Positions 9,501-17,364 of a stretch of 41,817 nt of DNA are shown piece after piece. The DNA is from a virus, in the IMG/VR virus record IMGVR_UViG_3300048584_000277, positions 1 to 41,817 of that record. One strand, written 5' to 3'. Under the pieces are notes generated by a model. That model had not been told where the DNA came from. It ran no database searches and saw only the letters and a program-made list of their open reading frames with translations. Position 1 is the first letter of the stretch, and each line of letters begins with the position of its first letter. The position numbers and the translations under genes are program-made.

Positions 9501-10135
9501 CGATCCGGCGGCGAGCCGGGAAAGTCGAAGCGCAGCGCGTCCGACAGATCGCAGGTGACGACCACCGCTTCGTAGTCGACGATCCCGCTTCCCGAGCCAT
9601 AGCTGAAGGTGCGCGTTTCCGAGGCGACGCGGGTGACGCGGATGTACTGCGAGAACTCGTTCGCAAGGCCCTCATTGGCAACGAGGTACAGGGTCTTGCC
9701 GATGGCGGGCAGTTCGGCGCCAACACGCTGGAACAACTGGACGCTGCGCTGGCCGGTGATGTGGTTCTCCAGCAGGTAGCCGTTCCAGAGCGAGCCCTTG
9801 TTGAGGTAGGCCTCGATGCGGTCGCGCGCGTTGGTGCGGCGGTCGAAGACCTCCTCAGTCGAGAAGATCGTGACCGCGACGCGCGGATCGCTCGGGGCCT
9901 CGGCGACGATGACGTTGCCGCCCAGGTACGTGTCGGTAGTGTCGGTTTGCACGCTGGCGAAGACCTTGCGCAGATTGACCCGGCCACCGGCGCGATCCAT
10001 CTCCGAGATGTCGTTGAACAGCGAATTGCTAGCGCCATCGACGATGACGGTGGAGGTCGGGGCGCCGCCGCCTTCGGCGACGTCGTCCATGACCTGGCTG
10101 GCAACGAGCTTCACGTCGCCTACGAGAATCGGCAT
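6530..10135 (-). CDS. Large tail protein with six beta-domain repeats
   Basis: A 1201-aa virion protein. A motif of the type G-[TA]-[VI]-[NHD]-Y-x-x-G occurs six times: GTVNYARG (about residue 339), GTVNYGSG (435), GTIHYQSG (521), GTVNYATG (633), GAINYATG (770) and GAIDYETG (852). Each follows a PGTL/PGSV-type strand by about 25-45 residues, so the middle is probably a chain of small beta-sandwich domains. The N-terminal about 250 residues are non-repetitive and may anchor it to the tail. The 3.6-kb length and position just after the tape measure gene point to a tail-tip or central fibre protein. AGGA precedes the ATG. Confidence 0.8.
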   Translation of the reverse strand: MPILVGDVKLVASQVMDDVAEGGGAPTSTVIVDGASNSLFNDISEMDRAGGRVNLRKVFASVQTDTTDTYLGGNVIVAEAPSDPRVAVTIFSTEEVFDRRTNARDRIEAYLNKGSLWNGYLLENHITGQRSVQLFQRVGAELPAIGKTLYLVANEGLANEFSQYIRVTRVASETRTFSYGSGSGIVDYEAVVVTCDLSDALRFDFPGSPPDRLFTMAPGKTKTRDTVVADAAKYCGVVKTTQPIAIGDVAASVSSIFTQLVPSAQTETPLLDLTAGGTSEALVESANGTVSYTTSVGFNASTVLSVGNAIQPGTLSISVSGATLTDNGGQLMAGATVIGTVNYARGQIAMATSAPNYGGTKTITFRPAAAPIRVADTAGVRVDIENRAYNYVLTILPSPAPGTLQVSYRAQGKWYDLRDNGAGVLKGSSPEYGVGTVNYGSGTVAVTVGALPDVGSEIVYAWGGKANYFNRSDQTIAPPAVSLQLAQSGITPQSVTITWNDGAPRTATDDGAGRITGAATGTIHYQSGLVQFTPAALPAGGQTYNVAYTWGPPTEEEFHAPMRDGTGRIDVEVEFDGLIPGTVELEWNLLIETFDYISTTPAELQLVRPVDPIKIVSDDRNGNLKDTQGFIYGTVNYATGVVRFLPDTIVRIPVGRYLVTQIGLTRNADGTLVPVYRNVFSHWEYVTAGASMPIDETAWAKVRYRATGTSNSVTETFTASGLALDLTPSFAEPIVPGSVGFTLGGKTYFDRLGSLYYDLNPVNGAATLAGAINYATGAVTLSAWVPGQGTAVQLRSLLTSLDGTPVDEVTFRIPASPVRPSSLQLLATRLTGGTINVSADNHGVIAGAGITGAIDYETGVVRARFGSWVVAAGNEDEIWFDPDGVVVLDGVPKVFKPAPVFADTIKYNAVAYSYLPLDADLIGLDPVRLPQDGRVPIFRMGDFAVIGHTETVGPLTASAGQVIDCNRVRLSRVRVLDGNGVVVTAGFTVDLEAGRVTFTDVTGIAQPVTVEHRIEDMAQVSDVQISGRLAFTRQITHDYPTGSNISSALVSGDLRAYVSRLFDQATWNGAFTDALVGNAATATFNDVLAPITVTNAGAITERWAIQFTNTTAFQVIGEHVGVIATGTTANDLAPTNPATGKPYFTLRALGWGSGWAAGNVLRFNTIGALFPVWVVRTIQQGPETVTRDAFTLLVRGDVDRP

Positions 10136-10151
10136 GGGAGTCCTGTGGGTG

Positions 10152-10559
10152 TCAGAGCTGCAGCAAGCGCAGCGTCAATCGGTAGCGGTCGGCATCAGAT
10201 CGCGCGGGGAAGCCGAGCACGGGCTCGGCCTCGACGCAGAGCTCGTCGTGGCGAAAGGCCACCTCGAAGCTGCGGCCGTCGTGCAGGCGCAACTCGAAGC
10301 GCCCGTCGTCGGCGGTCAACGGCACACTCGCCCACGCGTGCAGGGTGCCGACCGTGGCGCGTGTGACCCAAGCCATGTCGAACGCGCCTTCCAGCGTGAT
10401 CGGCCGCCCGGCCTGCCGCGTGGCCGACTGCACCAGGAGCGCGCCGGTGATCAGGTAGCTCGTCGACGCCACGGCGGGCGTCCACGCGTGCTCATCGACC
10501 CACAGCAAATCGTCGGGCAAGGTCAAGACGTCCCCGTTCGCGAGGTGTTGGAGTTGCAT
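10152..10559 (-). CDS. Small tail protein after the tape measure gene
   Basis: A 135-aa protein of unknown family with mixed alpha/beta composition and a C-terminal LTLRLLQL strand. It lies between the tape measure gene and the large repeat protein, where lambda-like phages encode minor tail or tail-tip assembly proteins such as gpM. Context, not a motif, supports the call. The upstream Shine-Dalgarno is weak, so translation may be coupled to the upstream gene. Confidence 0.7.
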   Translation of the reverse strand: MQLQHLANGDVLTLPDDLLWVDEHAWTPAVASTSYLITGALLVQSATRQAGRPITLEGAFDMAWVTRATVGTLHAWASVPLTADDGRFELRLHDGRSFEVAFRHDELCVEAEPVLGFPARSDADRYRLTLRLLQL

Positions 10560-10569
10560 GGGGTACCGG

Positions 10570-13500
10570 TCAGAGCGTGCGGGTGCGCGCTGCGCTCAGC
10601 ACGCGCAGCAGGCGGGCTTCGTCGCGTTCGTCGATGGTCGCGGCCACCTTGTGGGTGCCCGCCGCGAGTTCGACGCGCACCGTGCGTGTGGGCGGGTGCT
10701 CACCGAACAGGGAGGGTCGCGGTAGGCCCGCGCCGGTGGGCTTCACCAAACCGCCTTTGGCGAAACCTTGGACACTGCGTAGCGTTCGTGCCGCCAGCGC
10801 TTGGGTAGGCGCCTTCATGCCGTTGATCGCCTCGAAGAAGCCGACGCCGAACTTGGACACCGTCGCGCGGTTCACAACGAACTCGCCCGGCGTCAGCAGC
10901 GCGGGCACCGTGTCGGACGAGGCGATGCCGCCGCGCGCGAAAAACTGGCCTTCGAGGCTTTCCATGTAGGTGATCAGGTCGCGCTCGAGGTCCTTGCCGA
11001 CGAGCAGCGCTTGCGCCATCGCCGAGCGCCAGCGGCGCTTGATGCCCTCGACCATGCCGCCTTCGAGTCCGGTCAGAGTCTTGATCCCGACCAGCGGCTC
11101 CAGGTAGCGCTTGTCCACACCCGCTTGCTGGCCGTAGTGGCGCTCGGTGTTGAAGCGGAACAAGGGGCTGATAGCCGCGCCGCCCGACCGGGCCAAGGCC
11201 GAGGCGTAGCTCATCATGCCCTGATAGCCCAATTCGACGAGCTTCAAGGCCTCGACCACCGAGCGGTTCCGCTTGGGACGCTGAGGCGGCTCGCGGTTTG
11301 GCTTCGACGGTGGTGGCGGCGGCTCCGGCGAGATCCCCGCCGGGCCGCCACTGGCGAACCGCGCGACCTTGGTCAGCCGCGCCAGCGCCGCGATGCCGTA
11401 CTTGCGCACTGCCGCCTTGCGAATCACAAACGCGCCGGCATCCAGCGTGCGCGGCACGGTGTCCGCATCGCCGCTACCCGGCACCTTGCCGCCCGCCATC
11501 CGCGGAAATAGCGGTGCCACCGAGCCACCGCGTGCAAAGCGCGGCAGGCCGCGGCCGACCATGCCGCCGGTGGCGTTGGTCTCGACCTTGGTGACATAGA
11601 TCGTGTGCGTGCTCGTGGTGTGCATGCCCGCCAGGCTCATCACCTCGGCGCGGGCCGCATCGGCGTTGTGCTGGACTAGGTGCCGCGACTCGGTCTGCAG
11701 CTGCGCGAGCGCGCCGATCTGGCGCTCGACGTTGGTGACCGCGGCTTGCGCCTTCTCAGTGGAGACCTTGAGCTCGAACTGCGCCGACTCATTGGCGTAC
11801 GCCTTGAGCCGGTCCAGCGCCTCCTGCGCCTTCGTGAAGTCGGCGTTGACCGGCAGCGTCTGGCCATCTTTCAGGCGTTGCTCGTACTCGCGCAGGGTCT
11901 GCTCGGCTTGCTGCAGATCGGCCTGGATCTTCAGCAGGTACTCCTTCTCCTCCAGCGCTGCATCCAATCGGTCGAGCGCTTGGTCCAAGCGCTCGGTGTC
12001 GGCGTTGATGGTGAGGGTCAGGCCATCGCGTAGCTTCGCGGTGATCGAATCGATCTGCGACTCGGTCTCGCTCAGCGTGCGCTGGATCTCGTTGCGCGCC
12101 GAGCGCGCGGCATCGGCCGCGCTGCGGTGAGCCTGCGCCTCGGCATCGAGCGCGCGGTTCAAGATCTCCTCGGCCTCGCGGATGCGGTCAATGGACTGGC
12201 GCACGCCGTCCTTGCCTTGGGCGATCTGCTGATCGGCTTCGCGCGCTTTGGCCGCCAGCTGTGCGCGCAACTCGCCGGCCTGCTGCATCAGGCTGTTGGC
12301 GGTCTCGAACTCCTTGCGCGCGCTGGCTTCGCGCGCCTGCGCCTGCAGCTGCGCAATCTGCGTCGCCGACTGCTCGGCCTGCTGACGCGCCTGCTCGCCG
12401 CGCTTGGCCTCCGCAGACTGGGTGTTGGCGACCTGCACAGCGAGGTCCATGGCCTTCTGCGCCAGTTGCCTCGCCTGTTCGAACTCGCCTTGGGCCAGGG
12501 CTTCGCGCGCCTTCTGCTGCAGCTCGGTAATCTGGCGCTTGCGGTCCTCGGTGGCCTCGTACTCGCTCATGCCCTGGCGGCGGATCTCGCGGATGCGTTC
12601 TTCCGTCGACATCGTGAGCTGACGCTTGGCTTCCTCGATGCGCTGTACTTCGGCGAGATGGCGATTGACTTCGGCGTTCAGCGCATCGATGTGCTGCCGG
12701 TACTCGCTCAACGCCTGCATGAGTGTCTGGCGCTTGGTCGCCAGAATGTCGTTCTCGACGCGTTGGACATTGGCCAGACGTTCGTTATCGGTTTGCCCCT
12801 GGCGCGCCGCGGCCTCACGGCGCGCGGTGGATTCGGCGTCGATCAGTTGCAGGACCTGGGTCGAGGCCTGCTGGCGCAACGTCGCCTGCTGCGTCAGCGC
12901 TTCCGACAGGTTCTTGGTCGACTCGACGATGCGCTCGCGCTCGGTCGTGCGCGTGGTCTGCAGCTCCGCCTGCTCCTGGGCGAAGCGGGCCTTCACCGCA
13001 GTGACCTGCTGCTGCAGGCTGGCCTCGACCAGCGCGGTGAAGCCCTTGTATGCCTCGGCCATCTTGGCGGTGGCGTCGTTGACTGTGCCTGATGCGGCGC
13101 CGGCCACTTGTTCCACTTCGCCGAGACGCGCCTTCAGCTTCTCGACGGCGCCATGCACGGCTTCGATGCCGCGTCCAACCGCTTCCTGCGTGCCCTGGCG
13201 CACGGCCTCCAGACGCTTGGCGATCTCTTCGGCAGCACTGGCCGCCGTGTTCATCGCGCCTTGGGCGGCCTCGCTGCCTTGCTGGGCGTCGGCGTACATG
13301 TCGCGGAAGATCTGGTTCATCTGCGCGAGGCGCGCCTCGTGGCGCGCCGTCGCCTCGGCCATCGTGTCGCCGGTGAAGATCGCGGCGAACGATTCCCACT
13401 GGTACTGCAGGAACTCGATGCTCTTCATGAGCACCTCGACCATGGCTACGCCGGCCACGCGGACGACCGCGAACTTCTCGCGCAACCAGGTGCCGATCTC

Positions 13501-14613
13501 CCAGCCGATGATCGCGGCGGCCAGCACCGCGAACGCTGCGCGCAGCTTGCCAACGGTGGCGATGGCATTCGTGAGCGACAGGTTGGCCGCGGCCCAGGCG
13601 GCGCTGGTGGTGGTCGCCGCAGTGACGGCGGCGGCGCCGGCAGTCTGCCAGGCGATGATCAGGGCCGGGATCATCCGGTAGATCAGCACGCCGAGGCCGA
13701 TCTCAGCGACCCGCGTGAGCCACGCCATCACCGTGTCGAGGTTGTCTGCCAGCCACGTGAGGGCTTCGGCCAGCTTCTTGGTGAACCCGGTCGACTCATC
13801 GACGCGGCTGATCCACTGACCGAAGGCGTTGGTGAGACGGGTGAACGCCGCGCTGACGGTCTGCGGAAGTTGGGTGTACTCGGCGGCCAGCACATCTTTC
13901 TGGCTCATCAAGGCGTCGATGACCACATCGGCGGTCAGCCGGCCTTCCTCGGCCAGCTTGCGCAGGCGGCCGATCGGCACGTCCAGGCCATCGGCGAGCG
14001 CCTTGGCAAGCCGCGGGCTGTTCTCGACGACGGAGTTGAACTCCTCGCCGCGCAGCACGCCGGCCGACAGCGCCTGGCCGAACTGGAGCAGCGCGGACTG
14101 CGACTCGGACGCCGATGCACCCGAGATGCGCAGCGCCTGCGAAATGCTCTCGGTGAGTTCGATAGCCTGCCGCTGTTCGCCACCCAACTGCCGCACGGCC
14201 TGCTGCAGCTTGCCGTACAGCGTCGCCGTCTCCTGGATCGGCACGCCGATCCGCTGGGCGACCGCGAACAACTCGCGCTGGGCGGTGAGGTACTCGCGCT
14301 GTCCGGCGGTCGCGAGCGACAGGCGCGCGGACATCATGTTCCAGGCATCGGCGATCTGGACCAGTTCCTGCACCTGACCCGCGGCCCAGTTGATCGTCAG
14401 GAACGCGAGCAGTTGGGTCTTGGCGCGCGCGATCTGATCGCCGAAGGCCGACATGCCGGCCTTGACCTCGGCCATGCCGGCTGCGGCTTTGTCGCCGGCA
14501 GTCTTGGCGCTGGACGCGAGGTCGCCGAGGCTGCGCTCGGCCGAGTTGATCGCGCGCTTGAGCCCTTCGTCGGCGCCATCCAGCGCAACGAGGACCGAGA
14601 TGCGTTTGGCCAC
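10570..14613 (-). CDS. Tape measure protein
   Basis: A 1347-aa protein, the longest gene in the window, that would set tail length. An N-terminal tape-measure domain (about residues 60-270, with GVLRGEEFNSVVENSPRLA) is followed by hydrophobic segments (about 305-345 and 360-375). A long coiled-coil region rich in Ala, Gln, Glu and Arg follows (about 400-1010). The C-terminus has two copies of a common tape-measure end motif: DADTVPRTLDAGAFVIRKAA and SDTVPALLTPGEFVVNRAT. The start is GTG, one base past the stop of the upstream gene. If tail length scales at about 1.5 Å per residue, the tail is roughly 200 nm. Confidence 0.93.
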   Translation of the reverse strand: MAKRISVLVALDGADEGLKRAINSAERSLGDLASSAKTAGDKAAAGMAEVKAGMSAFGDQIARAKTQLLAFLTINWAAGQVQELVQIADAWNMMSARLSLATAGQREYLTAQRELFAVAQRIGVPIQETATLYGKLQQAVRQLGGEQRQAIELTESISQALRISGASASESQSALLQFGQALSAGVLRGEEFNSVVENSPRLAKALADGLDVPIGRLRKLAEEGRLTADVVIDALMSQKDVLAAEYTQLPQTVSAAFTRLTNAFGQWISRVDESTGFTKKLAEALTWLADNLDTVMAWLTRVAEIGLGVLIYRMIPALIIAWQTAGAAAVTAATTTSAAWAAANLSLTNAIATVGKLRAAFAVLAAAIIGWEIGTWLREKFAVVRVAGVAMVEVLMKSIEFLQYQWESFAAIFTGDTMAEATARHEARLAQMNQIFRDMYADAQQGSEAAQGAMNTAASAAEEIAKRLEAVRQGTQEAVGRGIEAVHGAVEKLKARLGEVEQVAGAASGTVNDATAKMAEAYKGFTALVEASLQQQVTAVKARFAQEQAELQTTRTTERERIVESTKNLSEALTQQATLRQQASTQVLQLIDAESTARREAAARQGQTDNERLANVQRVENDILATKRQTLMQALSEYRQHIDALNAEVNRHLAEVQRIEEAKRQLTMSTEERIREIRRQGMSEYEATEDRKRQITELQQKAREALAQGEFEQARQLAQKAMDLAVQVANTQSAEAKRGEQARQQAEQSATQIAQLQAQAREASARKEFETANSLMQQAGELRAQLAAKAREADQQIAQGKDGVRQSIDRIREAEEILNRALDAEAQAHRSAADAARSARNEIQRTLSETESQIDSITAKLRDGLTLTINADTERLDQALDRLDAALEEKEYLLKIQADLQQAEQTLREYEQRLKDGQTLPVNADFTKAQEALDRLKAYANESAQFELKVSTEKAQAAVTNVERQIGALAQLQTESRHLVQHNADAARAEVMSLAGMHTTSTHTIYVTKVETNATGGMVGRGLPRFARGGSVAPLFPRMAGGKVPGSGDADTVPRTLDAGAFVIRKAAVRKYGIAALARLTKVARFASGGPAGISPEPPPPPSKPNREPPQRPKRNRSVVEALKLVELGYQGMMSYASALARSGGAAISPLFRFNTERHYGQQAGVDKRYLEPLVGIKTLTGLEGGMVEGIKRRWRSAMAQALLVGKDLERDLITYMESLEGQFFARGGIASSDTVPALLTPGEFVVNRATVSKFGVGFFEAINGMKAPTQALAARTLRSVQGFAKGGLVKPTGAGLPRPSLFGEHPPTRTVRVELAAGTHKVAATIDERDEARLLRVLSAARTRTL

Positions 14614-14616
14614 GGA

Positions 14617-15261
14617 TCAGTCCAGGGTTTCGAGGTGGTGCTGGATCGCCGCGGCGAGGCGCGGGATGTGCCCGGCCACCAGTCGCTCGATGTCCAGTCG
14701 CTTGCGCAGTGCCACACGCGGCACCAGAACGGCGATGGGAATGTCATCGCCGCGCTTGAGCCTGCCGATGCCTTCGGCCTTGCGGTAACGGCGCTTGAAG
14801 CCCGAGAGCGTGCGGTCGTGGTCCTTGATGTTCTCGGCCATCAAGACGATGTTTCCGCGCTTGTTCTTGATGAAGTAGGCGTTGCCGCCACGCATCAAGG
14901 CGGCGACCTGCGCCTTGAATTTCTTGCGACCGACGCGCCCATGCAGCGGGATCAGCATGCGTCCGGCAATCTGGCCGCCACGCTCGTGCAGGCCTGCCCA
15001 CTGGATGCCCGAGCCAACGTACAGGGCCGGCAGCCGGTTCTTGTCGCGGTCGAGCACCTTGGCAGTGAAGCCCTTCACGAAGGACTTTCGCACCACGGTC
15101 ATGCGCTCGGCGACATGGGCGCGTACCGCCTGCTTGACCTCCACCGCCTGACTCGCGATGCCGCGCGCCACCGCCTTGTGCGCCTTGTCGCGGAACTCGC
15201 CGCCCCAGCGGCGCAGTTGCGCTTTGGCGGCGGCACTATCGATGCGGATCGAGATGCGCAT
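14617..15261 (-). CDS. Minor tail protein (DUF6441/HK97 gp10-like)
   Basis: A 214-aa basic protein with HAER-type N-terminal helices and an RGGNAYFIKNKRGNIVLM segment typical of DUF6441-like minor tail proteins, as I recall that family. The ATG at 15261 overlaps the end of the tail-chaperone frameshift product (stop 15236) by 26 bases. An upstream start in the same frame (15315) is possible but would extend the overlap. Position between the chaperone and the tape measure gene supports a tail-assembly role. Confidence 0.72.
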   Translation of the reverse strand: MRISIRIDSAAAKAQLRRWGGEFRDKAHKAVARGIASQAVEVKQAVRAHVAERMTVVRKSFVKGFTAKVLDRDKNRLPALYVGSGIQWAGLHERGGQIAGRMLIPLHGRVGRKKFKAQVAALMRGGNAYFIKNKRGNIVLMAENIKDHDRTLSGFKRRYRKAEGIGRLKRGDDIPIAVLVPRVALRKRLDIERLVAGHIPRLAAAIQHHLETLD

Positions 15262-15921
15262 GGGTGGTGAGTCGGTCGAGGGTCTGGTCGAGGTGGCGGG
15301 CATCGCCACGGGCACCGAGTGCGATCAACGACAACAGCCGCGCATCGCGCGCGGCGTCCTCGCGGCTCACGGCCGCCAGAAAGCCGCGCACTTGCGCCAG
15401 CGTGTAGTCGTGGATGTCGGTGAGGCGGTGGCCGTGGCCGATCAGGGACTGGGCGGCGTCGAACCATCCGGGCTCGTCGCGTCGTCCACCTGGGCGAACA
15501 GCGCGCTGAGGCGCGGCATCACCTGGCGGGTAAAAAAATCCGCGTTGACCTCGATGACCGTGGAAGCGAGCAGGACCGCGTCATCGGCGTCGAGGTCGTC
15601 GACCCACTCGCGCGGTTTGCCGACCGCAAGCGCGATGGCCGACAACAGATCGCCGCCGCGTTCGCCGATCACCGCCCACCAGTCGATGCCGGTTCCGGTG
15701 ATCTGTTGCATCACCGGGGTGATCGCGCGCAGAAAGCCGGGCAACTGACCGACCTTCAGCGGCTTCACCGTCAGAGTCTCTCCGGCGATGGTCAGGGACA
15801 CGCCTTGCGGCAGGAGTTTTTCCAGATCGCTGCGGACTCCATCCCTGGAGTCCGCCCCTTCGGGGCCAGCCTGGCGGCTGTCAAAATTCGTTCCCGACGA
15901 ATTTTTCATGGTCGTGCTCAC
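15236..15921 (-). CDS. Tail assembly chaperone fusion (gpGT-like) by -1 frameshift
   Basis: From the GTG at 15921 the frame reads to a T TTT TTT slippery heptamer (15538-15532). A -1 slip there re-reads base 15532 and continues through TAC CCG CCA without a stop to TAG at 15236, giving a 228-aa product. The downstream segment (DEPGWFDAAQ, then LSLIALGARGDARHLDQ) has no good start codon of its own and is coding-like. This matches lambda G/GT, in which a minor -1 product of the gene before the tape measure protein is needed for tail assembly. The frequency of the slip cannot be judged from sequence. Confidence 0.78.
15442..15921 (-). CDS. Tail assembly chaperone (gpG-like)
   Basis: The unshifted 159-aa product. 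The core (about residues 34-145: VSLTIAGETLTVKPLKVGQL, then a helical part) looks like phage tail chaperones that sit between the major tail protein and the tape measure protein. The GTG at 15921 overlaps the upstream stop as GTGA; an ATG four codons later (15909) is an alternative. Residues 5 to about 30 are encoded by the three-hairpin repeat at 15834-15906, so this N-terminal tail is probably an insertion and not part of the fold. Confidence 0.8.
   Translation of the reverse strand: MSTTMKNSSGTNFDSRQAGPEGADSRDGVRSDLEKLLPQGVSLTIAGETLTVKPLKVGQLPGFLRAITPVMQQITGTGIDWWAVIGERGGDLLSAIALAVGKPREWVDDLDADDAVLLASTVIEVNADFFTRQVMPRLSALFAQVDDATSPDGSTPPSP
15532..15538 (-). other. Slippery heptamer for -1 ribosomal frameshifting
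   Basis: Seven T residues on the minus strand fall in the X XXY YYZ phase of the gpG frame (codons GAT TTT TTT ACC). Both tRNAs can re-pair perfectly after a -1 shift. It is a rare homopolymer in a GC-rich gene, 90 bases before the zero-frame stop. No obvious downstream hairpin was worked out. Confidence 0.75.
15834..15906. repeat. Three-hairpin dispersed element, copy B
   Basis: On the plus strand: GGACTCCA-TCCC-TGGAGTCC (15834-15853), CCCC-TTCG-GGGG, a short spacer, then AAAATTCGT-TCCCG-ACGAATTTT. Order and loops match copy A (1633-1694), while both outer stems differ in sequence but stay perfectly paired. The element is translated on the minus strand as the N-terminal tail of the tail chaperone. 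Confidence 0.75.
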
Positions 15922-16670
15922 AGCTGAACGATCCGGCCGAACTGACCCAGCACTGCGTCGAAGGGCTTGGTCGTGTCGGCGAGCAGCGAGCCTTCCAGCT
16001 CGAACTTGTTGTACTCGTCGGAGATGAAGGAGATCTCCTTCAGCGGATCGAAGGCGACGCGGTAGAGCTCGACGAGGACCTTTGCGTTGCCCTGCGCGGT
16101 GTTGATGCCCTCCAAGCGCAGGAAGCGCTCGGGCAGCGCCTGGGTGAAGATGCCGATCTCGGTCGCCGTGCCGAAGGTGTAGCTGGCCTTGAGCGGTGGC
16201 GTGAACCCGGTGATGTCCAGAAACTGGAGGGCACCGAAATCGGTGTCTACGGTGTAGTGCGTGCCTGCGGTCAGCGTCGCCGGGCTCGCCGCGGAATCGG
16301 TCAACACGACCGCAGCGACCTTGGGGTGCGCGAGGAAATAGCGGTCGCCGACCACCGGCATGAGAGCGCCGACCGGTTCGTCAGTGACCGAGCCGCCCGC
16401 ACCGGTGACGTGGTTGCCGTACAACGCGAGCGCCAGGTTTTCCTTGGTGAACTCCTCGATGGTGAGGTTCACGGTCGCCGACTTCTGCTTGACCATACGG
16501 TGGTCGAGCGAGCGCTGGCCGGTCTGGCTCTCGAAGTGTTCGAGCACATCGGTCTTGAGCGAGAGCTTCAGCTCGGCGACGTTGCCGGGCGAGCGCACTT
16601 CGATGGGATGGCCCGCGGGATCGCGCTTGCCGAGGTAGACGCGGCCCTGAAAACTGGCATAGGTGCTCAT
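15918..16670 (-). CDS. Major tail (tube) protein
   Basis: A 250-aa protein that should form the tail tube. It has the composition of siphovirus tube proteins, with beta strands separated by Gly/Thr-rich loops (LKLSLKTDVLEHFESQ, LTIEEFTKENLALALYG, FISDEYNKFELEGSLLAD). The segments KQKSATVNLTIEEFTKENLA and FELEGSLLAD recall known major tail subunits. The ATG at 16670 overlaps the upstream stop as ATGA. Position after the connector genes and before the tail chaperone fits the canonical order. Confidence 0.82.
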   Translation of the reverse strand: MSTYASFQGRVYLGKRDPAGHPIEVRSPGNVAELKLSLKTDVLEHFESQTGQRSLDHRMVKQKSATVNLTIEEFTKENLALALYGNHVTGAGGSVTDEPVGALMPVVGDRYFLAHPKVAAVVLTDSAASPATLTAGTHYTVDTDFGALQFLDITGFTPPLKASYTFGTATEIGIFTQALPERFLRLEGINTAQGNAKVLVELYRVAFDPLKEISFISDEYNKFELEGSLLADTTKPFDAVLGQFGRIVQL

Positions 16671-16910
16671 GCTTTGGGTTCCTTGAGGCGGTGAGGAGTC
16701 TTGGTGGCAGACGGCGAGGCGGCGGCGGTGCCGACCTCTTCGTAGTCCGTTTCCAGCGGCGTTCTGGTCGCGTCGGTCGTGGCCGCGCGTTGCGCGATGC
16801 CTTGGGCGATCAGCCAGTCCGCGATGGCGGGCGACACCGCGATGGCATCGCCAGGGGCATAGGCCTTGCCCGCATGGGTATGGGGGGCGCAGCACAACGA
16901 GTCGGGTCAT
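16667..16910 (-). pseudogene. DUF7210-like small protein with a frame break in a C6 run
   Basis: The good start, ATG at 16910 with a GGATGAGCCC leader four bases after the upstream stop, reads MTRLVVLRP. The coding frame that ends at 16667 (HTHAGKAYAPGDAIAVSPAIADWLIAQG, of which the AYAPGDAIAV and ADWLIAQG parts look like DUF7210-type phage proteins) is one base out of phase. The two join at a run of six C residues (16887-16882 on the minus strand). Removing one C would give a single 80-residue ORF. A TTG start at 16897 could rescue a shorter 76-aa product. Sequencing error, mutation or slippage are all possible. Confidence 0.6.
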
Positions 16911-16914
16911 GGGC

Positions 16915-17361
16915 TCATCCTTGGATCGAGAGGTCGTGGGCCAGGGTTCGGTAGGTGATGGCGTAGCGCGCAGGCAGCGCGACCACGAGGTCGTCGGCGT
17001 CGTCGATTTCGAACTCGCCGTCCTGCTCGCGGATGCCGAGCGCAAGTTCGCCAAGCGTTCCGTCGCGCATCAGCGCGGCGTGTGCCGCAGTGAGCAGACG
17101 ATCGGCTTCCGACTCGGGGATCGCTGGCGGCACAGCGCGTGCCAGCGCCACCAGCCGAATCGTCAGCAGCCGGGTGACGCGGTCATTGGCGCGCTCGCTG
17201 ATCGCGTCCGATTCGGGGAACACCACCAGCGCGGGCGACTGCTCGCGGGTGATGGCCACGGTTGGCGAGCGATGCACCGTGGCCCCGAGCGCCAGCAGTG
17301 GCGCGCGCACGGCATCGAGCACCGCGAGCAGAATCCGCTCACGCAGCGAGTTGGCCGCCAT
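16915..17361 (-). CDS. Tail terminator or tail completion protein
   Basis: A 148-aa protein between the head-tail joining gene and the major tail protein, the usual place of the lambda gpU/HK97 gp10-type terminator. The sequence starts with a helix (LRERILLAVLDAVRAPLLALG) and continues with beta strands and a DADDLVVALPARYAITYRT end, consistent with that fold. No motif is decisive. Spacing to the upstream gene is three bases. Confidence 0.65.
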   Translation of the reverse strand: MAANSLRERILLAVLDAVRAPLLALGATVHRSPTVAITREQSPALVVFPESDAISERANDRVTRLLTIRLVALARAVPPAIPESEADRLLTAAHAALMRDGTLGELALGIREQDGEFEIDDADDLVVALPARYAITYRTLAHDLSIQG

Positions 17362-17364
17362 AGG

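Noticed and set aside
7757-10366. Long plus-strand ORF of 869 codons opposite the large tail protein
   Set aside because: It is an antisense shadow typical of GC-rich coding sequence; the minus-strand frame has the repeats and a ribosome-binding site.
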